A program made the position numbers and the translations under genes. From Pagrus major (Eukaryota > Chordata > Actinopteri > Spariformes > Sparidae): DNA of 64,000 nucleotides. Positions 9,599-20,460 of the stretch are shown here, in pieces. Each line of letters starts with the position of its first letter. Position 1 is the first letter of the stretch. The stretch covers positions 12,329,519 through 12,393,518 of the forward strand of contig NC_133224.1 of NCBI RefSeq assembly GCF_040436345.1, read 5' to 3'. Below the pieces are notes generated by a model, which did not search any database, was not told the DNA's origin, and saw only the letters and a program-made list of their open reading frames with translations.

Positions 9599-12500
9599 AT
9601 GAATAGCTCCAGAAAATCGACCCTCTACGACGGATTGAGAGCAGTAGCAGAGACATTTAAACAAAAAGGTAATTAGACTTAGGTGAAGTTAAGATAACTG
9701 TAGGTCACTTAGGATAGAAAACAGAAATAAAAGTAAAAGGCCCAAAATGTACATCAGAATTATTCATGTGATTGGTGTTAGTCAATTTAGTTTTGGAGAC
9801 CAATCCTTTAAATCACAACATCCATGACAAATTGTAAGGTCCCTCATGTGATTTTGTGCTGTGGTCTACTGTTGCTTATATTCTGCATATTCCTGTCATA
9901 ATCTGACATGTTTAAATTAATGGAGATGGTTTTTGACAATGCATTTTCTTTCTTTTAAGTGACTAAGCCACAGAGTGAGACACTCTATTATGGCCTGATT
10001 AATCAGGGAGCCACATGTTACCTCAACAGTGTCCTGCAAGTTCTCTTCATGACAACAGAGATCCATGACAGGTTTGAAACAGCTGCAAAACAAGTATTGT
10101 CAAGTATTAACAGAAGAGATTGTTTTGTTTGATGTGAGACTGGAAAGCCACAATCATAAAAGTCTGCCATATTATCAAGTGTACACCCATGACGTCGCAT
10201 TTTTTAGAGCCAGAAGTTACCATTTTAGACAAGAGGTGGAGGTGGGGACAAGACTGGTTGGATCTGACTGGGAACCAAATGACATGCTGTGGTAACACCT
10301 TTTCAATCACAATCACAATGGGACCATAATTTACTAAATTAACATCATGCTGTGTTGAAGAAGACTTGAAATTACCGTCGCAAACCGTAACTAACCAGGA
10401 AACTGTTTTCTGGAGTAATGTATCAAGTAAGAAGTAGGGTAATTTTCTCATAAGCTTATGTACAATCAGACTTCATTTTGGAACCAGTGGAATCGCCCTT
10501 TGCTGGCCATCAGAAGGAATGCAGGTTTAAGGAACTTCCGAATTTGGCCTCACTTTTCAGACCGGAAAGCTCCATCCATATATTATACAGTCAATGCATA
10601 TCTTTTTAAAGCTGCTGCAGATGGCACATTGGCTTTTACAGTTCAACTACATTGTCAAAAATATACAGGCTGGTGACATAAAAGCTTGTAATACAATAAG
10701 CTACCCTCTTCTCTAAAGGTTGGATCCAGAATCACAGGTCACAGATCAGGAGCTGGGAATCCTCTTTAAAAAACTAAAAGAAACAACATGTGGAACACAA
10801 AACATCACAAAGACTTTGGAGATCAAAAATGGTAAGTTGGACAGGGATCAATAGAAAAACATCAAAGAGCATCAAGATGGAGGGTCACATAGCATCTGTA
10901 GATTCACCGAAATGGATTTAGTATACTGGATTAAATCTCACGAATCATTCTGCAGTTAAGCAACAGCGTGATGCTGCCGAATGCCTGGAGTTGATTTTAC
11001 ATAAGGTCAGCCCACAGGCCTCTCAGGTGAGCACAAAAAATCTACAATGCTATTTACAGAATAACAAATCAGAATGCTTTGTGATGATAGACTTTTTTAT
11101 GCACAGGTTTTCCAAGGACAGCTGACATACACAATAAAATGCTCCAAAGGCCACATCATCAATGAAGAGACGAATCCATTCTGGACTCTTCCACTGCCGC
11201 TGAAAGATACTCATGATTCAACCTTCAGTGTGGTGAGCAGAAAAAGTTCAGAGTTCTAGTTTAGTGTTTTAATATGATGTGACCATGCTGATCTAATTTG
11301 CAATTTATTACGATATTTGTTTCCACAGGAGAGCAGCTTTAAGAGGATTTTCCAGACAAAAACATACACTGGAGACAACATGGTGTGCTGCAATGAATGT
11401 AACAAGAAGACAGTAGCAACAAGTGTGAGTTTTGACCACAAAATGAAAACACAAACTGAAGGCTGGTAATTTTTCTACTGGAATAAAATGAAAATGGCCT
11501 GTTAGTTTACAATACTGAGATAAAGGATATAGGGCTCTATTTTGCGCTTGGCGCAAAGTGGTGCACAACACACAAGAGTGTCGTTGCTAGTTTCTGACCA
11601 ATGCAGTTGTCATTTTTATGCCCAGCTGCCATGTTGTTTAAGCAGCAAATGTACTTGCGCCCATCTATGTGCTCCTGGGGGTAAGATGCGCCTACATAGA
11701 TGGCTTCACAACGCGTGTACACACAACTTTTGTGATTAGAGAGACTGCTTTCAGTAATTTTAAGCATTTCTATGTGCACAGCAGTGTCACTGCAGCAAAT
11801 AGCGTGGCACATTCAGGCAGCATAACTAAAAGCTGTAGTTATAAACCTGACAGGACAGGGGAAACTCTTCAGAGGAAGAGGCTTCTGCGAATAATATTTT
11901 TTAGACCGCTCTGATGGAGCTCAGGATTTATCAGGGGGACAGCTGCTTTACTCCGCAGGTCCGCAGGATGACACCCTTATTGATTTGTCTTATGCCCAAA
12001 ACACACCTATGACTAATTAAGAGCATACAGCCCCTTTGCGCCATGCACCTTACTTTGCACATAGGTTAACTGCCTTAAAACTAGCAAAAGGGAGTTGGAC
12101 ACACCCTAAGCTCACTTGCACCATGGACTTTAGACCATGCATCACACATCCTTGAAACAGGGGGCATAGTCTTTAATAACGTTTCTTGTGTTATTTAGGG
12201 TTGTGAGATGGTGGACTCTCCTCAGATCTTGATTCTTCTCCTCAAGAGATTTGACTTTGACTACAACACCATGTCACATTTCAAATCAGACTGCTGTGTG
12301 GAAGTGCCATGTGAATTACAGTTGAAGGCAAGGATAAGTCATTTTTATCTGTGATTTTTATTTGAATGGTCTTAATTTCTTTTAAAATCTTTTCATGTTC
12401 CTGACTGTGTTCTTCATTGTAGAACAAGACATACAAACTGTATGGGATGGTGGATCACATGGGCAGTCTAAGAGGTGGACATTACACAGCCACCATCCTA

Positions 12501-15500
12501 TCTGATGAGGACAAAAACTGGTACGAGTTTGATAATACTCGTGTCAACAAGGTAAGGAAGACTTTACTTAATCTGTTCCATTAGGATATTGCATATTCAA
12601 AACATACCAACAGAAAGATCAAACATTAAATACAATTTTGTTGTCATTGTTTTTTTGTTTTGTGCTGCAGGTTAAAGAACAGCCATTTGCAGCAACTGGG
12701 CCTTACAAGTACGTTTGATGGAACTTATTTTGTTGTATTTTATCAGTAATAATATTTGAGACGTATTAAAAAAGTATTCACTGTTTGCTGTCACCTTAAA
12801 ATTAGCTCCAGGACTGTCTATCTACTCACGTACAGAGGTAGGACTACAAGAAAACAAAAGAGTTCATTTAGGCCATTACTGTAATATTAACAGATCGTTG
12901 CTAAATATGTTTTGTCTCTTCAATTCAAAGCCGCTGAGTCGCAGATGTCCCCTGAGACGAGAAAGCTGGATGATCTGAGACAAGACGATGTGGAACCAAA
13001 GAGAAGCTTGGAAAAGGATGTTGATGATAAAGATAAGGGACAAATAAGACAGAATGACACAGATGAGTTACAGAAGACAAGTGATGAGGCATTAAGCAGT
13101 CAGACTGGAGGAGAGAAGGGTACTGCCGAAACTGAAAAGATTGTTTTGGATGATGAAGTCAGATCAGAGACTGAGCCTAAAAGTGAGCTCTTGAACAGAG
13201 AGAAGCCAAGAGAGGAGAAGGAGGATATAGCAGGAGAGTCAGAGTGTGAAAGGTTTGGATCACATGATAAAGATGATAAGTCAGATGGAGAAATAAGTCA
13301 TATCAGAGATGTAAAAACTGATGAGAACTGTGGAACAGCCAGTGAGGTAGAAAACAGTGTAGATGTAGAAGCACAGGACAATCTGAATGTAAATGTTGGA
13401 GAACAGTCGAAAGACTCCTGTGAACAACATCCTGATGAAGAGACAAAGACAGAGAAGGAGGAACAAAGAGGTAAAAAGAAGAACATGTGTCCTACTGTCT
13501 GCAATTTCTATCAAGAGAATCAGTGTGTGTCTATGGCAGCAAACAAAAATGACCACTTTTATTGACTCCATGTGATTTATTTTATACATTTAAATACATT
13601 ATGCAAAAGTGCATTGATGACCTACGTACAGTATACAAACAATATTAAAGTATCTTTTTCCAGGTTACGTTACATGGAGGTATATGTTGACATGTTTGAC
13701 TTTTTCATGTTTTCTTCCCCTCCAAGCCACAGAGTGTCAGAAGCCTGTTGAGACCACTTCAGAGGATCTGACAGAGGTGGAAGAAGAACAGGGTGAAGAT
13801 ATTGGTCCTGAAGAACTGAAAGAAGACGAAGAACCCAAAAGAAATAGCAAAAGAAACACTGATGATGAAGAAACCACACAGATGGGACATAGTGCGGAGG
13901 ATGAGGGACAGATGAGAAAAGATAGGAAGGAAGAGAGACCTCAGGCTAGTGGAGAGGAGGGTGATGCAGAAAATGTAGAGACTGACACATCAATTAATAA
14001 TCAGTCAACAGCGAGTGAAGTGAAAAGCAGTGCAGGTGAAGAGGCACAGGAAAATGAAGACAGCAACACTCAAGAAAACAGCAAGTCTGAAGAGTTAAAT
14101 GAAAGTAGAGTAGAAGATGCTTCTGTTAATGGTGGAGAACAGTCGAAAGACTCCTGTGAACAACATCTGGATGAAGAAACAAAGACAGAGAAGGAGGAAC
14201 AAAGAGGTACAAAGAAGAACACGTGTCCTACTGTCTGCAACATGTATTAAGAGAATCAGTGTGTGTCTACCACAGAATACAAAAACAACTACTTTTATTG
14301 TCTCTTTGTAATTGATGTTATACATTCAGACACTATGTAAAAGTGCATTGATGAGCTATACACAGTATACAAACAACACTCAAGTATCTATTTCACAGAC
14401 TATGTTACATAGATGTTGATATTGACATGTTTGACTTGTTCATGTTGTTTCATTACTGAATTTATTACTTTTATTTCCCTCCAAAGCCACAGAGTGTCAG
14501 AAGCCTGGTGAGACCACTTCAGAGGATCTGACAGATGAGGTGGAAGAAGAAGAGGGTGAAGATATTGGTCCTGAAGACCTGAAAGAAGACGAAGAACCCA
14601 AAAGAAATAGCAAAAAAAACACTGATGATGAAGAAACCACAGAGATGGGACATAGTGCAGAGGATGAGGGACAGATGAAAAAAGATAGGAAGGAAGAGAG
14701 ACCTCAGGCTAGTGGAGAGGAGGGTGATGCAGAAAATGTAGAGACTGACACATCAATTAATAACCAAACAACAGTGAGTGAAGTGAAAAGCAGTGCAGGT
14801 GAAGAGGCACAGGAACATGAAGACAGCAAAACACAAGAAATTAACAAGTCTGAAGAGTTAAATGAAACTAGAGTAGAAGATGCTTCTGTTAATGTTGGAG
14901 AACAGCTGAAAGACTCCTGTGAACAACCTCTGGATGAAGAGACAAAGACAGAGAAGGAGGAACAAAGAGGTACAAAGAAGAACACGTGTCCTACTGTCTG
15001 CAACATGTATTAAGAGAATCAGTGTGTGTCTACCACAGAATACAAAAACAACTACTTTTATTGTCTCTTTGTAATTGATGTTATACATTCAGACACTATG
15101 TAAAAGTGCATTGATGAGCTATACACAGTATACAAACAACACTCAAGTATCTATTTCACAGACTATGTTACATAGATGTTGATATTGACATGTTTGACTT
15201 GTTCATGTTGTTTCATTACTGAATTTATTACTTTTATTTCCCTCCAAAGCCACAGAGTGTCAGAAGCCTGGTGAGACCACTTCAGAGGATCCGACAGACG
15301 AGGTGGAAGAAGAACAGGGTGCAGATATTGGTCCTGCAGAACTGAAAGAAGACGAAGAACCCAAAAGAAATAGCAAAAGAAACACTGATGATGAAGAAAC
15401 TACACAGATGGGACATAGTGCAGAGGATGCGGGACAGATGAGAAAAGATAGAAAGGAAGAGAGACCTCAGGCTAGTGGAGAGGAGGGTGATGCAGAAAAT

Positions 15501-16903
15501 GTAGAGACTGACACATCAATTAATAATCAGTCAACAGTGAGTGAAGTGAAAAGCAGTGCAGGTGATGAGGCACAGGAAAATGAAGACAGCAACACACGAG
15601 AAAACAACAAGTCTGAAGAGTTAAATGAAACTAGAGTAGAAGATGCTTCTGTAAATGTTGGAGAACAGCTGAAAGACTCCTGTGAACATCTGGATGAAGA
15701 GACAAAGACAGAGAAGGAGGAACAAAGAGGTACAAAGAAGAACACGTGTCCTACTGTCTGCAACATGTATTAAGAGAATCAGTGTGTGTCTACCACAGAA
15801 TACAAAAACAACTACTTTTATCGTCTCTTTGTAATTGATGTTATACATTCAGACACTCTATGTAGAAAGTGCATTGATGAGCTATACACAGTATACAAAC
15901 AACACTCAAGTATCTATTTCACAGACTATGTTACATGGATGTTAATATTGACATGTTTGACTTGTTCATGTTGTTTCATTACTGAATGTATTACTTTTAT
16001 TTCCCTCCAAAGCCACAGAGTGTCAGAAGCCTGGTGAGACCACTTCAGAGGATCCGACAGACGAGGTGGAAGAAGAACAGGGTGAAGATATTGGTCCTGC
16101 AGAACAGAAAGAAGACGAAGAGCCCAAAAGAAATAGCAAAAGAAACACTGATGATGAAGAAACCACACAGATGGGACATAGTGCAGAGGATGAGGGACAG
16201 ATGAGAAAAGATAGGAAGGAAGAGGGACTTCAGGCTAGTGGAGAGGAGGGTGGCGCAGAAAATGTAGAGACTGACACATCAATTAATAACCAAACAACAG
16301 TGAGTGAAGTGAAAAGCAGTGCAGGTGAAGAGGCACAGGAACATGAAGACAGCAAAACACAAGAAATTAACAAGTCTGAAGAGTTAAATGAAACTAGAGT
16401 AGAAGATGCTTCTGTTAATGTTGGAGAGCAGTTGAAAGACTCCCGTGAACAACATCTGGATGAAGAGACAAAGACAGAGAAGGAGGAACAAAGAGGTAAA
16501 ATGAAGAACATGTGTCCTACTTTCTGCAACATTCATTAAGAGAAAAAGTGTGTGTCTTTGGCAGCATACAAAACAGACCACTTTCATTGGCTCTCAGCGA
16601 TTTATTTCATAAATTCAGATGTATTATGTAAGAGTGAAAATAGCACAAGAGGTTGTTTTCCAAACCTACATCACACAGGACTATATGCTGACATTTGGGG
16701 GCTGTAAATCATGATCATTACTTAATTTATTACTTTTCTTGCACTTCAAAGCCACAGACTGTCAAAAGCCAGTTGAGACCACTTCACAAGATGTGACAGA
16801 CGAGGTGAAAGAAGAACAGGGTGAAGATAAACTGAAAGGAGACGAAGTGGAACACAATAGAAAAGTAGGAGAAATAGACACTGGTGGTGAAGAGACAGAG
16901 TGA
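9599..16903 (+). CDS. USP-A, ubiquitin-specific protease with tandem acidic exons
   Basis: Sixteen exons, about 1177 aa. Exons: 9599-9668, 9960-10071, 10719-10831, 10956-11026, 11107-11232, 11329-11424, 12199-12327, 12423-12551, 12671-12708, 12806-12837, 12931-13470, 13727-14206, 14487-14969, 15250-15729, 16013-16495 and 16752-16903. Residues 24-305 are a compact USP domain: Cys box GLINQGATCYLNSVLQVLF (Cys43), a CNEC pair in a small zinc-finger-like loop, and a His box GGHYTA (His259) followed by WYEFDN. All key residues are present, so it should be an active cysteine protease that removes ubiquitin or a ubiquitin-like protein. The Cys box resembles USP47-type enzymes more than I can prove. 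The remaining 870 residues are Glu/Lys/Asp-rich and come from duplicated phase-1 exons. Intron 7 uses a GC donor. There is no transmembrane tail, unlike USP-C. ATTAAA at 17263 is a possible poly(A) signal. Confidence 0.83.
11531..12150. mobile_element. Probable non-autonomous DNA transposon in USP-A intron 6
   Basis: It begins GGGCTCTATTTTGCGCTTGG and is rich in GCGC/GCGCA-type motifs, ending near ATGGACTTTAGACCATGC. This opening is typical of a widespread fish MITE group. I did not identify exact terminal repeats or a target duplication. Confidence 0.4.
13727..16495 (+). repeat. Four tandem 763-bp exon-plus-intron units in USP-A
   Basis: Exons 12-15 start at 13727, 14487, 15250 and 16013 (spacing 760, 763, 763) and are 480, 483, 480 and 483 bp long. 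Both the exons and the roughly 280-bp introns between them are nearly identical, so the unit duplicated as genomic DNA, recently. Every exon starts with CC and ends with G (phase 1 to phase 1), so any copy number keeps the frame. Each encodes about 160 residues of acidic repeat beginning ATECQKPVETTSEDLT and ending EETKTEKEEQRG. Exons 11 and 16 are older, diverged members. Confidence 0.9.
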
Positions 16904-17610
16904 GGAACAGATGAGCATAGACTGAGGGAAAGAGACATTTAGCTATCAAGCTTTATTAGATATGAGACTTTAACTGCATTATTTTCATGCCAACAAACTT
17001 AATTTTTGTCGTGCATAAAGTTTTCAAGAGCTGCTCAAACCTCTGTTTTGTCTCATGACACTATTGAGTCTGTGCTAACACTTTCTCTTTTCAATTTCTC
17101 AAGGTCAAACTCAAAAATATACTCAGTAACGTGGTTGATAACTGGCACTGCACAGGAAACTCTGTTGTTCCGATTCTTTAAATCAATATATTTTTTGCTC
17201 TTGCATATGTGCCCTGTGTTTTATGTGTGTTAAATGTATGCATCCAACAACCAGTTGCCCCAATTAAAGTGATGAATTGAATGATTGAACCTCAATTGTG
17301 CTTTTTATTTACTGTTATATTCGCTTGTTATTTTATTCTCTTAAAGATATAAAATGTAACATTTCTGCATTAAAATGCCTAAAAATTACAAGACGTCTGT
17401 CATATGTTTTGTTGAGTTGTGCCTTACATTAGCCAAAAATTTTTCCAGCAATGTTCGAACCCACAGAAATCCTGATTGTATTCAATAAAACGGTGAGTTT
17501 CATTTAGTAGCCTGTGGCTATAACTTCTTGGAGATCAGACAGTGAGGAAGGAAGTTGGCTAAAGTGACTAAAAATAACGAGTCACATCATTTTCATCTGC
17601 AGTAGACTGT
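16904..17610 (+). other. USP-A 3' region
   Basis: Probable 3' UTR, with ATTAAA at 17263-17268. A short TTTCTCAAG acceptor-like site near 17103 may be a relic of the terminal exon that encodes the membrane anchor in USP-C, but no transmembrane segment is encoded. Confidence 0.4.
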
Positions 17611-18150
17611 ATTCACATGGCAGCCATTTTCCTGTGACCTCACGTTCAGGGTGAAAAGCTCAAATGTCGTACAGCTGTGAACAATTGACAAATAATTATC
17701 ATTTCACCGCTGCTGGTGAAAATTCAGGGGACATCAAGCCATATTTCAAAGTAAAAGAAAATAAAAATTGAAAACCCATTAGCTAAAATTAATATTCAAC
17801 CACTTATTAGCTAACATTACTGTGTGTTCCCTGTATGGTGTTACAGTGAAAATGTAATGTTAACTAGGAAGTAGTTGAATGCTAATATTAGCTTTTGTCT
17901 AGCAGAAGCTAAGGGGTTAGCAAATATGTTGTTTTATCTTGAAGTATGGCCCGAAGTCCAGATTGTCATTATTCATTGTCTGTTCAATGACTGACCAATC
18001 AGGAAGAGGTGAAATGATAATCATCATGTCATTATAAGATAATCTTTAATGATTTGTCAGATTTCCTAAGTTTACATGACTAGAACACAGCAGGTCTACA
18101 GCATTTGAGCTTCCTACCCTGAGTGAAGTCACAAAAAAATGGCCACCATA
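17611..18150. mobile_element. 540-bp foldback element
   Basis: A long imperfect inverted repeat. The left arm from 17611 (CATGGCAGCCATTTTCCTGT, AGCTCAAATG, TTAGCTAA..ATT) is matched in reverse by the right arm ending near 18150 (ATTTGAGCTTCCTACCCTGA, AAAATGGCCACCAT). Homology extends to the centre near 17,850. No coding potential. It lies between USP-A and the 3' end of RBR-B. Confidence 0.7.
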
Positions 18151-18821
18151 TATTACTTTACATTACAAAATAAAAATATTACTTCCAAGCAATATGACAT
18201 ATAGAATACACATATCCAAATCTTCAGGACAAAGTTGACAAGAAGAAAAAACTTTATTGTTTACCCTTTGTGTATAAAATGCAGATATTTGTCTTTGCTT
18301 ACATGCACAGAAAATGGATTCCATTAATTTTACCTTACATTTAAAAAAAAACTACAAGTAACATCCAAACAAGACACAATAAAACACACTGACATAGCAA
18401 CACAACAGAATCTATATTAAGAAAAAACATAATACTGAATACTGAAAAATGTGAAATGAACAAATACTGACATATCCAACATAATCAGGATACACAGAGT
18501 TTCAAATATTACAAATACCATAACACATGACTACAGTTTAGATTTTACTTTTTACAAATTGTTGAAGTAAATGTTTCGTGGCGAGAAGGAAGTCATTCTC
18601 ATGTGAGTAAAAGAAATGATTGAATGAATGAATGAATGAGTACAGGTACAAATAAATATCTCAGAATCATAACTGTTCTTTAAAGGTGGTGCGGTTGAGC
18701 TCTTGCCTGAGTAATAACAGTCATGATGGTTGGCATTATGAGGAACCTTTTCAACACAAGAACAAAGAGGGAAAATAAATAAATTAAAAAGGCTGTATTG
18801 TACTTTTTGAGATCACAGGTT
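18151..18821. other. Intergenic, downstream of RBR-B
   Basis: AT-rich, with no supported exon. TTTATT near 18253 could be the minus-strand poly(A) signal of RBR-B. Confidence 0.4.
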
Positions 18822-20310
18822 TCAATTAACAGAATATGTCCTGTGCCACACAGGTATAGATCTCTGCCTGGGTGTTACACCAATGGGGCAAAGATTGTAT
18901 GGGTTTATCTTCAGACACTCTTCGGTGATCTTCAGGCACACGAAACAGAATTTCACCTTACACCGGGGACAGATCATGCTTTTACACTGATTTTTGTTAT
19001 GCTCTACCAGCACACCACAAGTGGGACAGGCACGGATGGAGGGACAGCCGTTGACCACCTTCACATCCTTGAAGATGATATTCGGACAGTTCCTCAATAT
19101 GTCCAAAGGATCTGGGCAGCCGTCATTGTCACAGCGGTCTGAACGAGGAGCCCATCCTTTCCATTCCCTCAAACACTGCCAGCAGAACCTATAAGTCCTT
19201 CCCTTGCTAGCTGTGCACACCGGGCACTCTACATTCAGATTGGAGAGATCGTTTCTCACCACACGAGACTTGCAACCAGGACACTGTGAAGAGAAAATGA
19301 ATTAGATGTTTTTAAATTGACTGTTGTAGTCACATGTGCAACTATTTAATGTTAACAAGCAAATAAAAACAGAATACACTTACTTGTTTGATGTCCAAGA
19401 AATTCTTCGCAGCATTGTGGAACATTTTCTTCTCAAATTCTTCCACTTCTTCAGGAGTCAGAAGAGCCATTTTACAAACCTCCTCGAAGGACCACTCAAC
19501 GTCACAGTTACCACACGCAAATTCACACTTGCCCTTAAAGAGAAAATCAAAGAAAAAACTTTAAAGAGTGAAAAAGAAAACAGTGAGCAAATTCTTCAGC
19601 AGCTGCAAACTATTGCTTTAATGGTTTACTACAACTAACCAACGTCAATGTCAAGTGCAAAGTATATTTACCCAGATATAATGAAACCGTCTAAATGAAA
19701 CCGTCGCTCTCCATTTTGTCAGTTTAGTAAGTTTAGTCCTCATCAATGTCACTGAATTTCATCATGAAGGTGTAATCGTACCTCCTCATCCAACAGCCTG
19801 AGACACCAGTCAGTGAGAGACATCGGAGTGACAGCATGACCACAGGACATCTTTGCTCTGCGAGACCTGTAGTCGTTACACAAAACTACGAAACAAACAC
19901 AAGCTATGATTAACAACTTAAAAATCAGTAGGGAAACTAAATCCTCTGTAATAGAAGCTCTTATTTGTATTTGTTCAGCTCATCTACTTACAGTCCATTT
20001 CATCTTCTCCATCTACAAATGTGAGCGTGGGGTCTTGAGGGTCATAACACTTCTCCTCGTAAGTTGTCCAACTCCTGCTGTCTTCAGAGATCTCATCATG
20101 AGCGACAACGTTGACTTCATGGGACACAAAGTTGTCTCTATGAGACACATTGTCATATGTGTCAGGCACAACGTGGTCTCTGTAAGTCGAAACATCAAAT
20201 CCTTCGTAATCCAACGCAGCAGCCTCATTTCTGGGTGGTTCTGGAGGTCTAATCTTAACTCTTTTTTTGAATTCCTTCTTCTTCCGTCTGATTGACAGTT
20301 TGCCTCCCAT
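18822..20310 (-). CDS. RBR-B, RING1-IBR-RING2 E3 ligase
   Basis: Four exons on the minus strand: 20310-19992, 19885-19782, 19533-19384 and 19283-18822. GT-AG junctions and continuous frame give 344 aa. The N-terminus MGGKLSIRRKKKEFKKR is again a myristoylation-type start with a polybasic patch. It is followed by a long linker with short internal repeats (NVSHRDN, FVSHEVN, VVAHDE) and then the conserved YEEKCYDPQDPTLTFVDG block. The RING1-like region is about 108-155, the IBR starts at residue 192, and RING2 holds the expected catalytic Cys291 in CPTCGVLVEHNKNQC. Two residues are missing from the CGQTNCD loop of RBR-A. Exon 1 is the longest of the three paralogues. The zinc-binding core is conserved and looks functional. 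No UBL gene follows it on the opposite strand. Confidence 0.83.
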
Positions 20311-20460
20311 GTTGACTCAGTATGCTACACTCCCATGCAACTGACTGACTGACTGACTGCTCCACTTTAAAGGGATAGTCTGCCTGAGGTGTGATCGTCC
20401 TCTTCCGTGAAGTCATGTGATCCGAAGATGGTATCTGAGTGTGTGACTGCAACCAAAGAA
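20311..20460. promoter_or_regulatory. RBR-B promoter with GAS site
   Basis: TTCCGTGAA at 20403-20411 is a TTC-N3-GAA site followed by GTCATGTGAT, in the same relative place as at RBR-A and RBR-C. The plus-strand UBL that would normally read away from here is absent. Confidence 0.55.

Noticed and set aside
10065-10676. Open frames in USP-A intron 2
   Set aside because: They run past a good donor at 10072 and have no homology in the other USP copies.
13281-16587. Minus-strand open frames opposite the USP-A acidic exons
   Set aside because: Ser/Leu/Cys-rich readings of Glu/Lys codons on the other strand, repeated with the exon; no independent support.
18798-19194. Plus-strand open frames opposite RBR-B exon 4 (and similar ones at 5124-5321 and 29039-29539)
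   Set aside because: Antisense shadows of a conserved RBR exon; they recur only because the exon is paralogous.
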